Shown: positions 44,463 through 56,543, numbered from the stretch's first letter. The stretch: 64,000 nt of DNA from Rugalucina vietnamica (GCA_964017185.1 OZ024871.1:59571226-59635225); one strand, 5' to 3'. Numbers and translations: made by a program. Notes: generated by a model not told the origin, from the letters alone.

Positions 44463-47304
44463 CTCTCCTATACCCTAACCCTACCCTAACCCTAACCCTA
44501 ACCCTAACCCTAACCCTAACCCTAACCCCTTAACCCTAACCCTAACCCTAACCCTAACCCTAACCCTAACCCTAAACCCTAAACCCTAACCCTAACCCTA
44601 ACCCTAACCCTAACCCTAACCCTCCTAACCCTAACCCTAACCCTAACCCTAACCCTAACCCTACTACTATACCCTTTAAACTGATGGAACCTTTTCAGAT
44701 GTAAATAAAATGATAGATGTCAGAAAATGTCAGAATGCTTCTGACAGTTTTCTGACAGCGTAATAAAAGAAGTTCGGTAACATCTACTAAAAATAGTAAC
44801 ACTTTCCTACGCGAGGGTTAGCAAAGAGGCAACATAACCCTAACCCTTACCTAACCCTAACCGAATTACCTACAAATATCCTTCCGAGTACTTTGACTCA
44901 TCGGAAAATACCTATTCCCTAACTCTAAACCCTTACCCTAACCCTAACCCTTACAATAACCCAACCCTAACCCTAACCCCTAACCCTAACCCTATCCCTA
45001 ACCCCTAACCCTAACCCTAACCCAAACCCTAACCCTAACCCTAACCCTAACCCTAACCCTATTTTAGTAGATGTTACCGAACTTCTTTTATGCTGTCAGA
45101 AAATTGTCAGAAGCATTCTGACATTTTCTGACATTTATAAATTTATACACATCTGAAAAAGTTCAACCAATGGGAAGTATTGGACAAAACAACATTAATA
45201 TACTAGTATACCGGGGTTTTGGAAAGCCAGCTAAAGAAAGTTTGGTTAGCTGAGTTCCTGTTTTATGCCCCACTCAACAGCTAGTCATATGGAGACGTGA
45301 GCTATAGCAAAGCAGGAAATTAGGGATAGCAGAGGATAAATTTTTATATTTTCAATTTTCATTTAATGTTTCATTATTTTTGTTTATTTTTTTAAGTTTT
45401 TTGGCACTTCTAGTCCATTCATATGAGAAGGTACACGTAGGCAAAGATCAGGAAAAGGCGCAATCAGAAAAAGATTCCCACTCCAAAAACCGAGGTGGGA
45501 AAAAACCAAACTAACAATCGGGTACTTATACCATGAAACATATCGTAAGCCGAATGAGCAGCTATTTTCCCAATAGGTGGCCACTCATTCATATGAGGCC
45601 CATATAGTCCAAATGTACGGCCGTTATAGTCCAAAAGAAAGTCCCGTATAGCCCAGTTATGATAGCCAAAGCCCGTATAGTCCATCCATTGGACTATTTG
45701 GGACATATCGTACATTGCCGCAATGCCCATATAGTCCACTACGGCCCCTATAGTCCATTGCCCGCAATCTACGATAATGCCCATATAGTCCACTAAGGCC
45801 CCTATAGTCCATTGCCGCAATCTACGAGAAATTGCGCAATATGGTCCATACTATCTCCCTTTGAATGATTTTACTGTTTCCAAAGGTACTAACCTTTATA
45901 TTTTACTTACTTCTCTTTAAAGCAGACACCAGTTAAGCATTGTCGTAAGTGCCGGCACATCTATACTGAAAAATCGAGGATGGCCAGCCGCTTTCGCAAG
46001 CGCAAACTTCCCTTCAATACAATGTTTTCGAAAATTCAGAATGACAAGCGAGATTGACGTCATAAGGGCTAAATGTTGGCAGTAGAATGAAAGTGCGCAT
46101 AATCAAACAAGGTGTGTTGCAAGCCCCAACGTAAACCGAGATGCACGTGATCTCCCAGCTGTACCTTAAAACCACTTGAACCGAAACTTTACGAAAATGA
46201 AACACAGATAACAAATATACGAAAGTACGATGAGAGAAAGGGGGTCACTACTTTGACCTTGACATTATGCCCACTTGAAGGTTCTATTTGTTAATATTGT
46301 TCAATGTTTGCTCAATAGTTCCTCGTAGACTCCTAACATAATCATAAAAGGACGTAGACTGCAGAAAAATGACAACTCTAGCTTTGGGTTTTTTGTTTGT
46401 TTTTTCTCTCAGATAGAGCACAAAGAATAGGTTACTATGTAAAAATATATGAAAAAACATGCTTGATAAAGCTATCCAGGGTTTGAAATAATAATAATAA
46501 AAAAATAAATAAAGATGACCACACTTCCAATTATCGAGATAAAGACGTTTTTACTACGTTTGATCAAAACTAGTATTATTTTGATTGGTGACTTGTCTCC
46601 CCTGATAAAAGAAGTTCGGTAATAGCAACCAAAAATAGCAACAATTTCCTACGCGAGGGTTAGCAAAGAGGCAAGATTTCTCTAATCCTAACCCTAACCC
46701 AACCAATATACAACACATACATTGCAGACACAAGGTCCTAGCCCTACCCGTTACCGAGATACAGTTCCTCAAAGTCTCATTCATAAACGTTTTTACTACT
46801 TTACCCTTTAAACTGGTTGAACCCTTTCATATGCACATAAATTTATAGATGTCAGAAAATGTCAGAATGCTTCTGACAATTTTCTGACAGCGTAATAAAA
46901 GAAGTTCGGTAACATCTGCTAAAAATAGTAACAATTTCCTACGCGAGGGTTAGCAAAGAGGCAACATAACCCTAACCCTTACCTAACCCTAACCGAATTA
47001 CATACAAATATCCTTCCGATTACCTCTACCCATCGGAAAATACCTATTCCCTAACCCAAACCAAAACCCTAACCCTAACCCTAACCCTACATCAGATCAT
47101 AACCAAGGTGGGCAAGTTGCCCATCTTCGCACACCAGCTTATACCCTAACCCTAACCCTAACCCTAACCCTACACCCTAACCCTAACCCTAACCCTAACC
47201 CTAACCCTCTTAAACCTAACCCTAACCCTAACCCTAACCCCAACCCCCTAACCCTAACCCTAACCCTAACCCCCTAACCCCCTAACCCTACCCCTAACCC
47301 CTAA
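44463..47304. repeat. Subtelomere-like unit U1 (first, truncated by gap)
   Basis: Begins with ~190 bp of (CCCTAA)n at 44,470-44,662, then the palindromic module, the inverted ~170-bp repeat, the TATAGTCCA minisatellite, segment A1, further palindromic arm copies and variant telomeric repeats up to the gap. It differs from later units near its left end (shorter telomere-like interior, GAGTACTTTGACTC instead of GAGTACTTGGACTC). From 45,162 on it looks identical to 47,505-49,647. Confidence 0.9.
44470..44662 (+). repeat. Interstitial telomeric repeat (CCCTAA)n
   Basis: About thirty CCCTAA hexamers with a few slips (CCCCTTAACC, CCTAAACC, CCTCCTAA). The C-rich strand is on plus, the orientation of a left chromosome end. 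Confidence 0.97.
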
Positions 47305-47504
47305 NNNNNNNNNNNNNNNNNNNNNNNNNNNNNNNNNNNNNNNNNNNNNNNNNNNNNNNNNNNNNNNNNNNNNNNNNNNNNNNNNNNNNNNNNNNNNNNN
47401 NNNNNNNNNNNNNNNNNNNNNNNNNNNNNNNNNNNNNNNNNNNNNNNNNNNNNNNNNNNNNNNNNNNNNNNNNNNNNNNNNNNNNNNNNNNNNNNNNNNN
47501 NNNN
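47305..47504. other. Assembly gap of 200 N
   Basis: A run of exactly 200 N, a conventional placeholder inserted by scaffolding software. The true distance is unknown. Confidence 0.99.
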
Positions 47505-50500
47505 TTCAACCAATGGGAAGTATTGGACAAAACAACATTAATATACTAGTATACCGGGGTTTTGGAAAGCCAGCTAAAGAAAGTTTGGTTAGCTGAGTTC
47601 CTGTTTTATGCCCCACTCAACAGCTAGTCATATGGAGACGTGAGCTATAGCAAAGCAGGAAATTAGGGATAGCAGAGGATAAATTTTTATATTTTCAATT
47701 TTCATTTAATGTTTCATTATTTTTGTTTATTTTTTTAAGTTTTTTGGCACTTCTAGTCCATTCATATGAGAAGGTACACGTAGGCAAAGATCAGGAAAAG
47801 GCGCAATCAGAAAAAGATTCCCACTCCAAAAACCGAGGTGGGAAAAAACCAAACTAACAATCGGGTACTTATACCATGAAACATATCGTAAGCCGAATGA
47901 GCAGCTATTTTCCCAATAGGTGGCCACTCATTCATATGAGGCCCATATAGTCCAAATGTACGGCCGTTATAGTCCAAAAGAAAGTCCCGTATAGCCCAGT
48001 TATGATAGCCAAAGCCCGTATAGTCCATCCATTGGACTATTTGGGACATATCGTACATTGCCGCAATGCCCATATAGTCCACTACGGCCCCTATAGTCCA
48101 TTGCCCGCAATCTACGATAATGCCCATATAGTCCACTAAGGCCCCTATAGTCCATTGCCGCAATCTACGAGAAATTGCGCAATATGGTCCATACTATCTC
48201 CCTTTGAATGATTTTACTGTTTCCAAAGGTACTAACCTTTATATTTTACTTACTTCTCTTTAAAGCAGACACCAGTTAAGCATTGTCGTAAGTGCCGGCA
48301 CATCTATACTGAAAAATCGAGGATGGCCAGCCGCTTTCGCAAGCGCAAACTTCCCTTCAATACAATGTTTTCGAAAATTCAGAATGACAAGCGAGATTGA
48401 CGTCATAAGGGCTAAATGTTGGCAGTAGAATGAAAGTGCGCATAATCAAACAAGGTGTGTTGCAAGCCCCAACGTAAACCGAGATGCACGTGATCTCCCA
48501 GCTGTACCTTAAAACCACTTGAACCGAAACTTTACGAAAATGAAACACAGATAACAAATATACGAAAGTACGATGAGAGAAAGGGGGTCACTACTTTGAC
48601 CTTGACATTATGCCCACTTGAAGGTTCTATTTGTTAATATTGTTCAATGTTTGCTCAATAGTTCCTCGTAGACTCCTAACATAATCATAAAAGGACGTAG
48701 ACTGCAGAAAAATGACAACTCTAGCTTTGGGTTTTTTGTTTGTTTTTTCTCTCAGATAGAGCACAAAGAATAGGTTACTATGTAAAAATATATGAAAAAA
48801 CATGCTTGATAAAGCTATCCAGGGTTTGAAATAATAATAATAAAAAAATAAATAAAGATGACCACACTTCCAATTATCGAGATAAAGACGTTTTTACTAC
48901 GTTTGATCAAAACTAGTATTATTTTGATTGGTGACTTGTCTCCCCTGATAAAAGAAGTTCGGTAATAGCAACCAAAAATAGCAACAATTTCCTACGCGAG
49001 GGTTAGCAAAGAGGCAAGATTTCTCTAATCCTAACCCTAACCCAACCAATATACAACACATACATTGCAGACACAAGGTCCTAGCCCTACCCGTTACCGA
49101 GATACAGTTCCTCAAAGTCTCATTCATAAACGTTTTTACTACTTTACCCTTTAAACTGGTTGAACCCTTTCATATGCACATAAATTTATAGATGTCAGAA
49201 AATGTCAGAATGCTTCTGACAATTTTCTGACAGCGTAATAAAAGAAGTTCGGTAACATCTGCTAAAAATAGTAACAATTTCCTACGCGAGGGTTAGCAAA
49301 GAGGCAACATAACCCTAACCCTTACCTAACCCTAACCGAATTACATACAAATATCCTTCCGATTACCTCTACCCATCGGAAAATACCTATTCCCTAACCC
49401 AAACCAAAACCCTAACCCTAACCCTAACCCTACATCAGATCATAACCAAGGTGGGCAAGTTGCCCATCTTCGCACACCAGCTTATACCCTAACCCTAACC
49501 CTAACCCTAACCCTACACCCTAACCCTAACCCTAACCCTAACCCTAACCCTCTTAAACCTAACCCTAACCCTAACCCTAACCCCAACCCCCTAACCCTAA
49601 CCCTAACCCTAACCCCCTAACCCCCTAACCCTACCCCTAACCCCTAACCCTAACCCTAACCCTAACCCTAACCCCAACCCTAACCCCAACCCCAACCCCA
49701 ACCGTAACCCTGACCCTAACCCTGACCCTAACCCTGACCCTAACCCTCACCCTTACTGATATTAAAATATACTGTTTGACGCTAAAATTGACTTCCCTTT
49801 GACCCTCGGTGTTGACCCTCGGGGTTGGCATATTCGAATTCTTCATCGAAAATGACTTACTACAGAACACAAAATTAACGCTCTAACTCTAACCCTCTTC
49901 CAGCTATGCGAAATTCTGAGTTTGCATGCTTACCATAGGGTTAGGGTTGGGGCTAGGATCAACCTGTGTCAATGTTGTTCTTGCCCAATACTCAGACTAC
50001 ATGTAGGCATAAATACGTGTGTGATATGTCCATGCAGTTACCACGTATAGAGGTCGAAAGTTTATAACAGTCGCTATTTAACGGTTAACATTTTTTAATA
50101 AGCTGGGTAATGTAATGGGTTTTATTAAAAGGGGTTATGGTTAGTAAAGGGTTAACCTTTCTGACAAGCTTGGTTATCAAAGGCGTTATGCTGAGTAAAT
50201 GGTCGAGGGTTAACCTTTTTCGCTAGTTGGGTTATCAAAGGGTTGATTGTGAGTAAAGGGTTAAGACTTCACCTTTTTGTCTAGCTGGGTTATCAAAAGG
50301 TTGATGCTGAGAAAAGTGTAAATGGTTAACCTATTTGACAAGCTGGGGTTATCAAAAGGGGTAAAGGTAGGTCAAGGGTTAATGCTTAACCTTTTTAGCT
50401 AGCTTGGTATTCTGATGGGGTTATGACGAGTTAAGGGTTAAGGGTGAGCCTTTTTGACTAGCTGGGTTATCTAAAGGTGTTATCAAATATCAAAAAAGGG

Positions 50501-51700
50501 TTATGGAAAACAAAGGGTTAACCTTTTTAACTAGCTTTGTATTTAACGGTTAGGGTGCGAAAAGGGTAGAGGGTTACCCTTTTTGACTAGTTTGGTTATC
50601 AAAAGGTGTTATCAAAAGCGGTTAAGGTTTAAGCTTTTTTCCTAGCTGGGCTATCAAAGGGATTATTGTGAGTAAAGGGTTAAGGGTTGAACTTCTTGAC
50701 AAGCTGGATAATAGAAATGGTTTATGGTAAAGGGTTAAGTGTTAACCCTTTTGACTAGATGGGTTATCAAAAGGGGTTATCAAAAGGGGTAATGGTGAAA
50801 GAAAAAAGGGGGTTAAAGGGTGAACCTTTTCGACTAGCATTGCTATCAAAAGCGATTATGATGAGTAAATGGTTGAGGTTTAACCCTCTTATGGTATGGT
50901 AAGTAGAGGGTTAAGGGTTTATCTTTATGACTAGCTGGGTTATCAAAATGGGTTATCAAAAGGGGCTATGGTGAGTAAAGGGTTAAGGGTTAGGGTTAGG
51001 GTTAGGGTTAGGGTTAGTGTAAAATGTTGAAATCGAAGTATATTTGAATGTATTTTGCTATCGTCGTCGGTTTATAAATGGTCACTGGTGAGGGTCCCGT
51101 ACCCGAAATTGCGCAGTATGGTCCATATTATCTCCCTTTGAATGTTTTTACTGCTTCCAAAGGTACTAACCTTTATATTTTACTTACTTCTCTTGGAAGC
51201 AGGCACCAGTACAGCATTATCCTAGGTGTAGGCACATCTATATTGAAAAATCGTGGATGGCCACTTGCTGTCAACCGCGCAAACTACCCTCCAATACAAT
51301 GCTTTCGAAAATTCTGAATGACAAGCGAGATTGACGACATAAGGGCTACATGTTGCCAGTAGAACGAACATGTTGCCAGTAGAATAACCTTTTTGACTGG
51401 CTGGTTTTGTCAAGAGAGTTCATGTGAGTAAAGAACTAAGGGTAAATGAATTTCACCCGATGGGTAATCAAAAGGGGTTATGGTGAGTAAAGGGTTAAGG
51501 GTTAACCCTTTTACAAGCTTGGATATCAAAAGGGGTTATGGAGAGTAAAGTGTTAAGGGTTAACCTTTGTTCTTATATTTTTAGACAAACACATGTGATT
51601 TGACACGAGCCACGTGTTACATAGAACCAATCAGAAGCCGCACCATAACAGCTGAAGGCGGAGCTCCTCATCTCTCATCCCTCATTTCGTCATTTGTCCC
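47505..51700. repeat. Subtelomere-like unit U2 (starts mid-unit after gap)
   Basis: Starts at TTCAACCAATGGG, the end of the right palindromic arm, and runs through all later modules of the unit: variant telomeric block 49,380-49,760, degenerate GGGTTA block 50,050-51,017, segment A2 51,101-51,366 and CCAAT block ~51,597-51,700. Confidence 0.92.
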
Positions 51701-51701
51701 C

Positions 51702-51753
51702 TACCCTAACCCTAACCCTAACCCCTAACCCTAACCCTAACCCTAACCCTAAA
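51702..51753 (+). repeat. Interstitial (CCCTAA)n tract of U3
   Basis: Eight to nine CCCTAA hexamers with one CCCCTAA slip. Equivalent tracts lie at ~56,545-56,596 and ~61,394-61,445. Confidence 0.95.
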
Positions 51754-51785
51754 CGTTTTTTACTACTATACCCTTTAAACTGATG

Positions 51786-52350
51786 GAACCTTTTCAGATG
51801 TAAATAAAATGATAGATGTCAGAAAATGTCAGAATGCTTCTGACAGTTTTCTGACAGCGTAATAAAAGAAGTTCGGTAACATCTACTAAAAATAGTAACA
51901 CTTTCCTACGCGAGGGTTAGCAAAGAGGCAACATAACCCTAACCCTTACCTAACCCTAACCGAATTACCTACAAATATCCTTCCGAGTACTTGGACTCAT
52001 CGGAAAATACCTATTCCCTAACTCTAAACCCTTACCCTAACCCTAACCCTTACAATAACCCAACCCTAACCCTAACCCCTAACCCTAACCCTATCCCTAA
52101 CCCCTAACCCTAACCCTAACCCTAACCCAAACCCTAACCCTAACCCTAACCCTAACCCCTAACCCTAACCCTAACCCTAACCCCTAACCCTAACCCTAAC
52201 CCTAACCCAAACCCTAACCCCTAACCCTAACCCTAACCCTAACCCTATTTTAGTAGATGTTACCGAACTTCTTTTATGCTGTCAGAAAATTGTCAGAAGC
52301 ATTCTGACATTTTCTGACATTTATAAATTTATACACATCTGAAAAAGTTC
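51786..52350. repeat. Telomere-repeat cassette bounded by ~104-bp inverted arms
   Basis: The left arm 51,786-51,890 and right arm 52,248-52,350 are reverse complements (GAAGTTCGGTAACATCTACT against AGTAGATGTTACCGAACTTC). Each arm contains a nearly self-complementary ~40-bp core made of TGTCAGAA words and their complements. The interior has ACGCGAGGGTTAGCAAAGAGG and mostly CCCTAA-type repeats. Equivalents: 44,683-45,161 (U1), 56,629-57,199 (U4) and 61,478-62,048 (U5). Confidence 0.85.
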
Positions 52351-52613
52351 AACCAATGGGAAGTATTGGACAAAACAACATTAATATACTAGTATACCGG
52401 GGTTTTGGAAAGCCAGCTAAAGAAAGTTTGGTTAGCTGAGTTCCTGTTTTATGCCCCACTCAACAGCTAGTCATATGGAGACGTGAGCTATAGCAAAGCA
52501 GGAAATTAGGGATAGCAGAGGATAAATTTTTATATTTTCAATTTTCATTTAATGTTTCATTATTTTTGTTTATTTTTTTAAGTTTTTTGGCACTTCTAGT
52601 CCATTCATATGAG

Positions 52614-52776
52614 AAGGTACACGTAGGCAAAGATCAGGAAAAGGCGCAATCAGAAAAAGATTCCCACTCCAAAAACCGAGGTGGGAAAAAACCAAACTAA
52701 CAATCGGGTACTTATACCATGAAACATATCGTAAGCCGAATGAGCAGCTATTTTCCCAATAGGTGGCCACTCATTC
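52614..52776 (-). repeat. Inverted ~170-bp repeat in U3
   Basis: Reverse complement of copy b at 38,822-38,990 with few changes. Equivalents lie at 45,428-45,590, 47,771-47,933, 57,463-57,625 and 62,312-62,474. Confidence 0.9.
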
Positions 52777-53016
52777 ATATGAGGCCCATATAGTCCAAAT
52801 GTACGGCCGTTATAGTCCAAAAGAAAGTCCCGTATAGCCCAGTTATGATAGCCAAAGCCCGTATAGTCCATCCATTGGACTATTTGGGACATATCGTACA
52901 TTGCCGCAATGCCCATATAGTCCACTACGGCCCCTATAGTCCATTGCCCGCAATCTACGATAATGCCCATATAGTCCACTAAGGCCCCTATAGTCCATTG
53001 CCGCAATCTACGAGAA
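52777..53016. repeat. TATAGTCCA minisatellite in U3
   Basis: Repeated CCCATATAGTCCA, CCCGTATAGTCCA and CCCCTATAGTCCATTGCC words. A ~57-bp longer unit ending GCAATCTACGA is duplicated at ~52,906-53,015. Equivalents occur in every unit, for example 45,591-45,830. Confidence 0.85.
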
Positions 53017-53280
53017 ATTGCGCAATATGGTCCATACTATCTCCCTTTGAATGATTTTACTGTTTCCAAAGGTACTAACCTTTATATTTTACTTACTTCT
53101 CTTTAAAGCAGACACCAGTTAAGCATTGTCGTAAGTGCCGGCACATCTATACTGAAAAATCGAGGATGGCCAGCCGCTTTCGCAAGCGCAAACTTCCCTT
53201 CAATACAATGTTTTCGAAAATTCAGAATGACAAGCGAGATTGACGTCATAAGGGCTAAATGTTGGCAGTAGAATGAAAGT
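53017..53280 (+). repeat. Intra-unit duplicated segment A1 (U3)
   Basis: From AAATTGCGCAATATGGTCC to GTTGGCAGTAGAATGAA. Paralogous with A2 (55,944-56,209) at visibly lower identity, roughly 85-90% by eye. Equivalents of A1: 45,831-46,094, 48,174-48,437, 57,866-58,129 and 62,715-62,978. Confidence 0.85.
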
Positions 53281-53788
53281 GCGCATAATCAAACAAGGTG
53301 TGTTGCAAGCCCCAACGTAAACCGAGATGCACGTGATCTCCCAGCTGTACCTTAAAACCACTTGAACCGAAACTTTACGAAAATGAAACACAGATAACAA
53401 ATATACGAAAGTACGATGAGAGAAAGGGGGTCACTACTTTGACCTTGACATTATGCCCACTTGAAGGTTCTATTTGTTAATATTGTTCAATGTTTGCTCA
53501 ATAGTTCCTCGTAGACTCCTAACATAATCATAAAAGGACGTAGACTGCAGAAAAATGACAACTCTAGCTTTGGGTTTTTTGTTTGTTTTTTCTCTCAGAT
53601 AGAGCACAAAGAATAGGTTACTATGTAAAAATATATGAAAAAACATGCTTGATAAAGCTATCCAGGGTTTGAAATAATAATAATAAAAAAATAAATAAAG
53701 ATGACCACACTTCCAATTATCGAGATAAAGACGTTTTTACTACGTTTGATCAAAACTAGTATTATTTTGATTGGTGACTTGTCTCCCC

Positions 53789-54180
53789 TGATAAAAGAAG
53801 TTCGGTAATAGCAACCAAAAATAGCAACAATTTCCTACGCGAGGGTTAGCAAAGAGGCAAGATTTCTCTAATCCTAACCCTAACCCAACCAATATACAAC
53901 ACATACATTGCAGACACAAGGTCCTAGCCCTACCCGTTACCGAGATACAGTTCCTCAAAGTCTCATTCATAAACGTTTTTACTACTTTACCCTTTAAACT
54001 GGTTGAACCCTTTCATATGCACATAAATTTATAGATGTCAGAAAATGTCAGAATGCTTCTGACAATTTTCTGACAGCGTAATAAAAGAAGTTCGGTAACA
54101 TCTGCTAAAAATAGTAACAATTTCCTACGCGAGGGTTAGCAAAGAGGCAACATAACCCTAACCCTTACCTAACCCTAACC
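53789..54180. repeat. Further partial copies of the cassette arm (U3)
   Basis: GAAGTTCGGTAATAGC with ACGCGAGGGTTAGCAAAGAGG near 53,796-53,860. A fuller arm with the TGTCAGAA palindrome near 54,005-54,160 is followed by TAACCCTAACCCTTACC. Each is in left-arm orientation and each is followed by telomere-type DNA. Confidence 0.8.
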
Positions 54181-54240
54181 GAATTACATACAAATATCCT
54201 TCCGATTACCTCTACCCATCGGAAAATACCTATTCCCTAA

Positions 54241-54596
54241 CCCAAACCAAAACCCTAACCCTAACCCTAACCCTACATCAGATCATAACCAAGGTGGGCA
54301 AGTTGCCCATCTTCGCACACCAGCTTATACCCTAACCCTAACCCTAACCCTAACCCTACACCCTAACCCTAACCCTAACCCTAACCCTAACCCTCTTAAA
54401 CCTAACCCTAACCCTAACCCTAACCCCAACCCCCTAACCCTAACCCTAACCCTAACCCCCTAACCCCCTAACCCTACCCCTAACCCCTAACCCTAACCCT
54501 AACCCTAACCCTAACCCCAACCCTAACCCCAACCCCAACCCCAACCGTAACCCTGACCCTAACCCTGACCCTAACCCTGACCCTAACCCTCACCCT
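54241..54596 (+). repeat. Variant telomeric block (U3)
   Basis: CCCTAA repeats interrupted by one low-copy island (CATCAGATCATAACCAAGG) and grading into CCCCAA, then alternating CCCTGA/CCCTAA near 54,540-54,590. Equivalents: 47,050-47,304 (cut by gap), 49,398-49,753, 59,090-59,445 and 63,939-64,000. Confidence 0.92.
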
Positions 54597-54890
54597 TACT
54601 GATATTAAAATATACTGTTTGACGCTAAAATTGACTTCCCTTTGACCCTCGGTGTTGACCCTCGGGGTTGGCATATTCGAATTCTTCATCGAAAATGACT
54701 TACTACAGAACACAAAATTAACGCTCTAACTCTAACCCTCTTCCAGCTATGCGAAATTCTGAGTTTGCATGCTTACCATAGGGTTAGGGTTGGGGCTAGG
54801 ATCAACCTGTGTCAATGTTGTTCTTGCCCAATACTCAGACTACATGTAGGCATAAATACGTGTGTGATATGTCCATGCAGTTACCACGTA
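54597..54890. other. Low-copy DNA in U3
   Basis: Contains TGACCCTCGGTGTTGACCC duplicated in part, and an isolated GGGTTAGGGTTGGGGC near 54,780. The minus-strand frame here that reads VRVRVR is translation of the telomeric block. No gene supported. Confidence 0.5.
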
Positions 54891-55861
54891 TAGAGGTCGA
54901 AAGTTTATAACAGTCGCTATTTAACGGTTAACATTTTTTAATAAGCTGGGTAATGTAATGGGTTTTATTAAAAGGGGTTATGGTTAGTAAAGGGTTAACC
55001 TTTCTGACAAGCTTGGTTATCAAAGGCGTTATGCTGAGTAAATGGTCGAGGGTTAACCTTTTTCGCTAGTTGGGTTATCAAAGGGTTGATTGTGAGTAAA
55101 GGGTTAAGACTTCACCTTTTTGTCTAGCTGGGTTATCAAAAGGTTGATGCTGAGAAAAGTGTAAATGGTTAACCTATTTGACAAGCTGGGGTTATCAAAA
55201 GGGGTAAAGGTAGGTCAAGGGTTAATGCTTAACCTTTTTAGCTAGCTTGGTATTCTGATGGGGTTATGACGAGTTAAGGGTTAAGGGTGAGCCTTTTTGA
55301 CTAGCTGGGTTATCTAAAGGTGTTATCAAATATCAAAAAAGGGTTATGGAAAACAAAGGGTTAACCTTTTTAACTAGCTTTGTATTTAACGGTTAGGGTG
55401 CGAAAAGGGTAGAGGGTTACCCTTTTTGACTAGTTTGGTTATCAAAAGGTGTTATCAAAAGCGGTTAAGGTTTAAGCTTTTTTCCTAGCTGGGCTATCAA
55501 AGGGATTATTGTGAGTAAAGGGTTAAGGGTTGAACTTCTTGACAAGCTGGATAATAGAAATGGTTTATGGTAAAGGGTTAAGTGTTAACCCTTTTGACTA
55601 GATGGGTTATCAAAAGGGGTTATCAAAAGGGGTAATGGTGAAAGAAAAAAGGGGGTTAAAGGGTGAACCTTTTCGACTAGCATTGCTATCAAAAGCGATT
55701 ATGATGAGTAAATGGTTGAGGTTTAACCCTCTTATGGTATGGTAAGTAGAGGGTTAAGGGTTTATCTTTATGACTAGCTGGGTTATCAAAATGGGTTATC
55801 AAAAGGGGCTATGGTGAGTAAAGGGTTAAGGGTTAGGGTTAGGGTTAGGGTTAGGGTTAGT
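54891..55861 (+). repeat. Degenerate GGGTTA-derived repeat block ending in (TTAGGG)n
   Basis: About fifteen loose copies of a ~55-75-bp motif: GGTTATCAAAAGGGGTTATG, GTGAGTAAAGGGTTAAGGG, TTAACCTTTTTGACTAGCTG. The block ends at ~55,825-55,861 with several exact TTAGGG hexamers, opposite in strand to the CCCTAA tracts of the same unit. A small continuation lies at 56,228-56,420. Equivalents: 50,048-51,017 and 59,740-60,710. Confidence 0.85.
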
Positions 55862-55943
55862 GTAAAATGTTGAAATCGAAGTATATTTGAATGTATTTTG
55901 CTATCGTCGTCGGTTTATAAATGGTCACTGGTGAGGGTCCCGT

Positions 55944-56209
55944 ACCCGAAATTGCGCAGTATGGTCCATATTATCTCCCTTTGAATGTTTTTACTGCTTC
56001 CAAAGGTACTAACCTTTATATTTTACTTACTTCTCTTGGAAGCAGGCACCAGTACAGCATTATCCTAGGTGTAGGCACATCTATATTGAAAAATCGTGGA
56101 TGGCCACTTGCTGTCAACCGCGCAAACTACCCTCCAATACAATGCTTTCGAAAATTCTGAATGACAAGCGAGATTGACGACATAAGGGCTACATGTTGCC
56201 AGTAGAACG
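55944..56209 (+). repeat. Intra-unit duplicated segment A2 (U3)
   Basis: Diverged partner of A1, same orientation, ending with a duplicated ACATGTTGCCAGTAGAA word. Equivalents: 51,101-51,366 and 60,793-61,058. Confidence 0.85.
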
Positions 56210-56439
56210 AACATGTTGCCAGTAGAATAACCTTTTTGACTGGCTGGTTTTGTCAAGAGAGTTCATGTGAGTAAAGAACTAAGGGTAAATGAATTTCACC
56301 CGATGGGTAATCAAAAGGGGTTATGGTGAGTAAAGGGTTAAGGGTTAACCCTTTTACAAGCTTGGATATCAAAAGGGGTTATGGAGAGTAAAGTGTTAAG
56401 GGTTAACCTTTGTTCTTATATTTTTAGACAAACACATGT

Positions 56440-56543
56440 GATTTGACACGAGCCACGTGTTACATAGAACCAATCAGAAGCCGCACCATAACAGCTGAAG
56501 GCGGAGCTCCTCATCTCTCATCCCTCATTTCGTCATTTGTCCC
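56440..56543 (+). promoter_or_regulatory. CCAAT/E-box block next to telomeric tract
   Basis: A less AT-rich island with CACGTG (56,454-56,459), CCAATCAG (56,470-56,477) and GGCGGAGCTCC, ending 1-3 bp before a CCCTAA tract. The spacing of an E-box, a CCAAT box and a short GC element resembles a simple promoter that would transcribe into the repeats. No start site is demonstrable. Equivalents end at 51,700 and 61,392. Confidence 0.25.

Larger units (their letters stand above)
51701..56543. repeat. Subtelomere-like unit U3 (complete, 4,843 bp; reference unit)
   Basis: Complete copy. Order: CCCTAA tract, palindromic telomere cassette (51,786-52,350), low-copy DNA, inverted ~170-bp repeat, TATAGTCCA minisatellite, segment A1, low-copy DNA, two further partial cassette arms, variant telomeric block, low-copy DNA, degenerate GGGTTA block ending in (TTAGGG)n, segment A2, CCAAT block. 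Open frames in the unit recur identically in every copy simply because the DNA does. None has a recognisable product. Add 4,849 for U4 and subtract 4,843 for U2. Confidence 0.93.

Noticed and set aside
45384-45820. Frames recurring in every 4.85-kb unit as conserved genes
   Set aside because: The units are near-identical DNA, so conservation is not evidence of coding. One frame simply covers the dispersed ~170-bp repeat and the other the TATAGTCCA minisatellite.
47294-49870. Frames of X residues and VRVRVR repeats on the minus strand
   Set aside because: They are translation of the N gap and of telomeric repeats.
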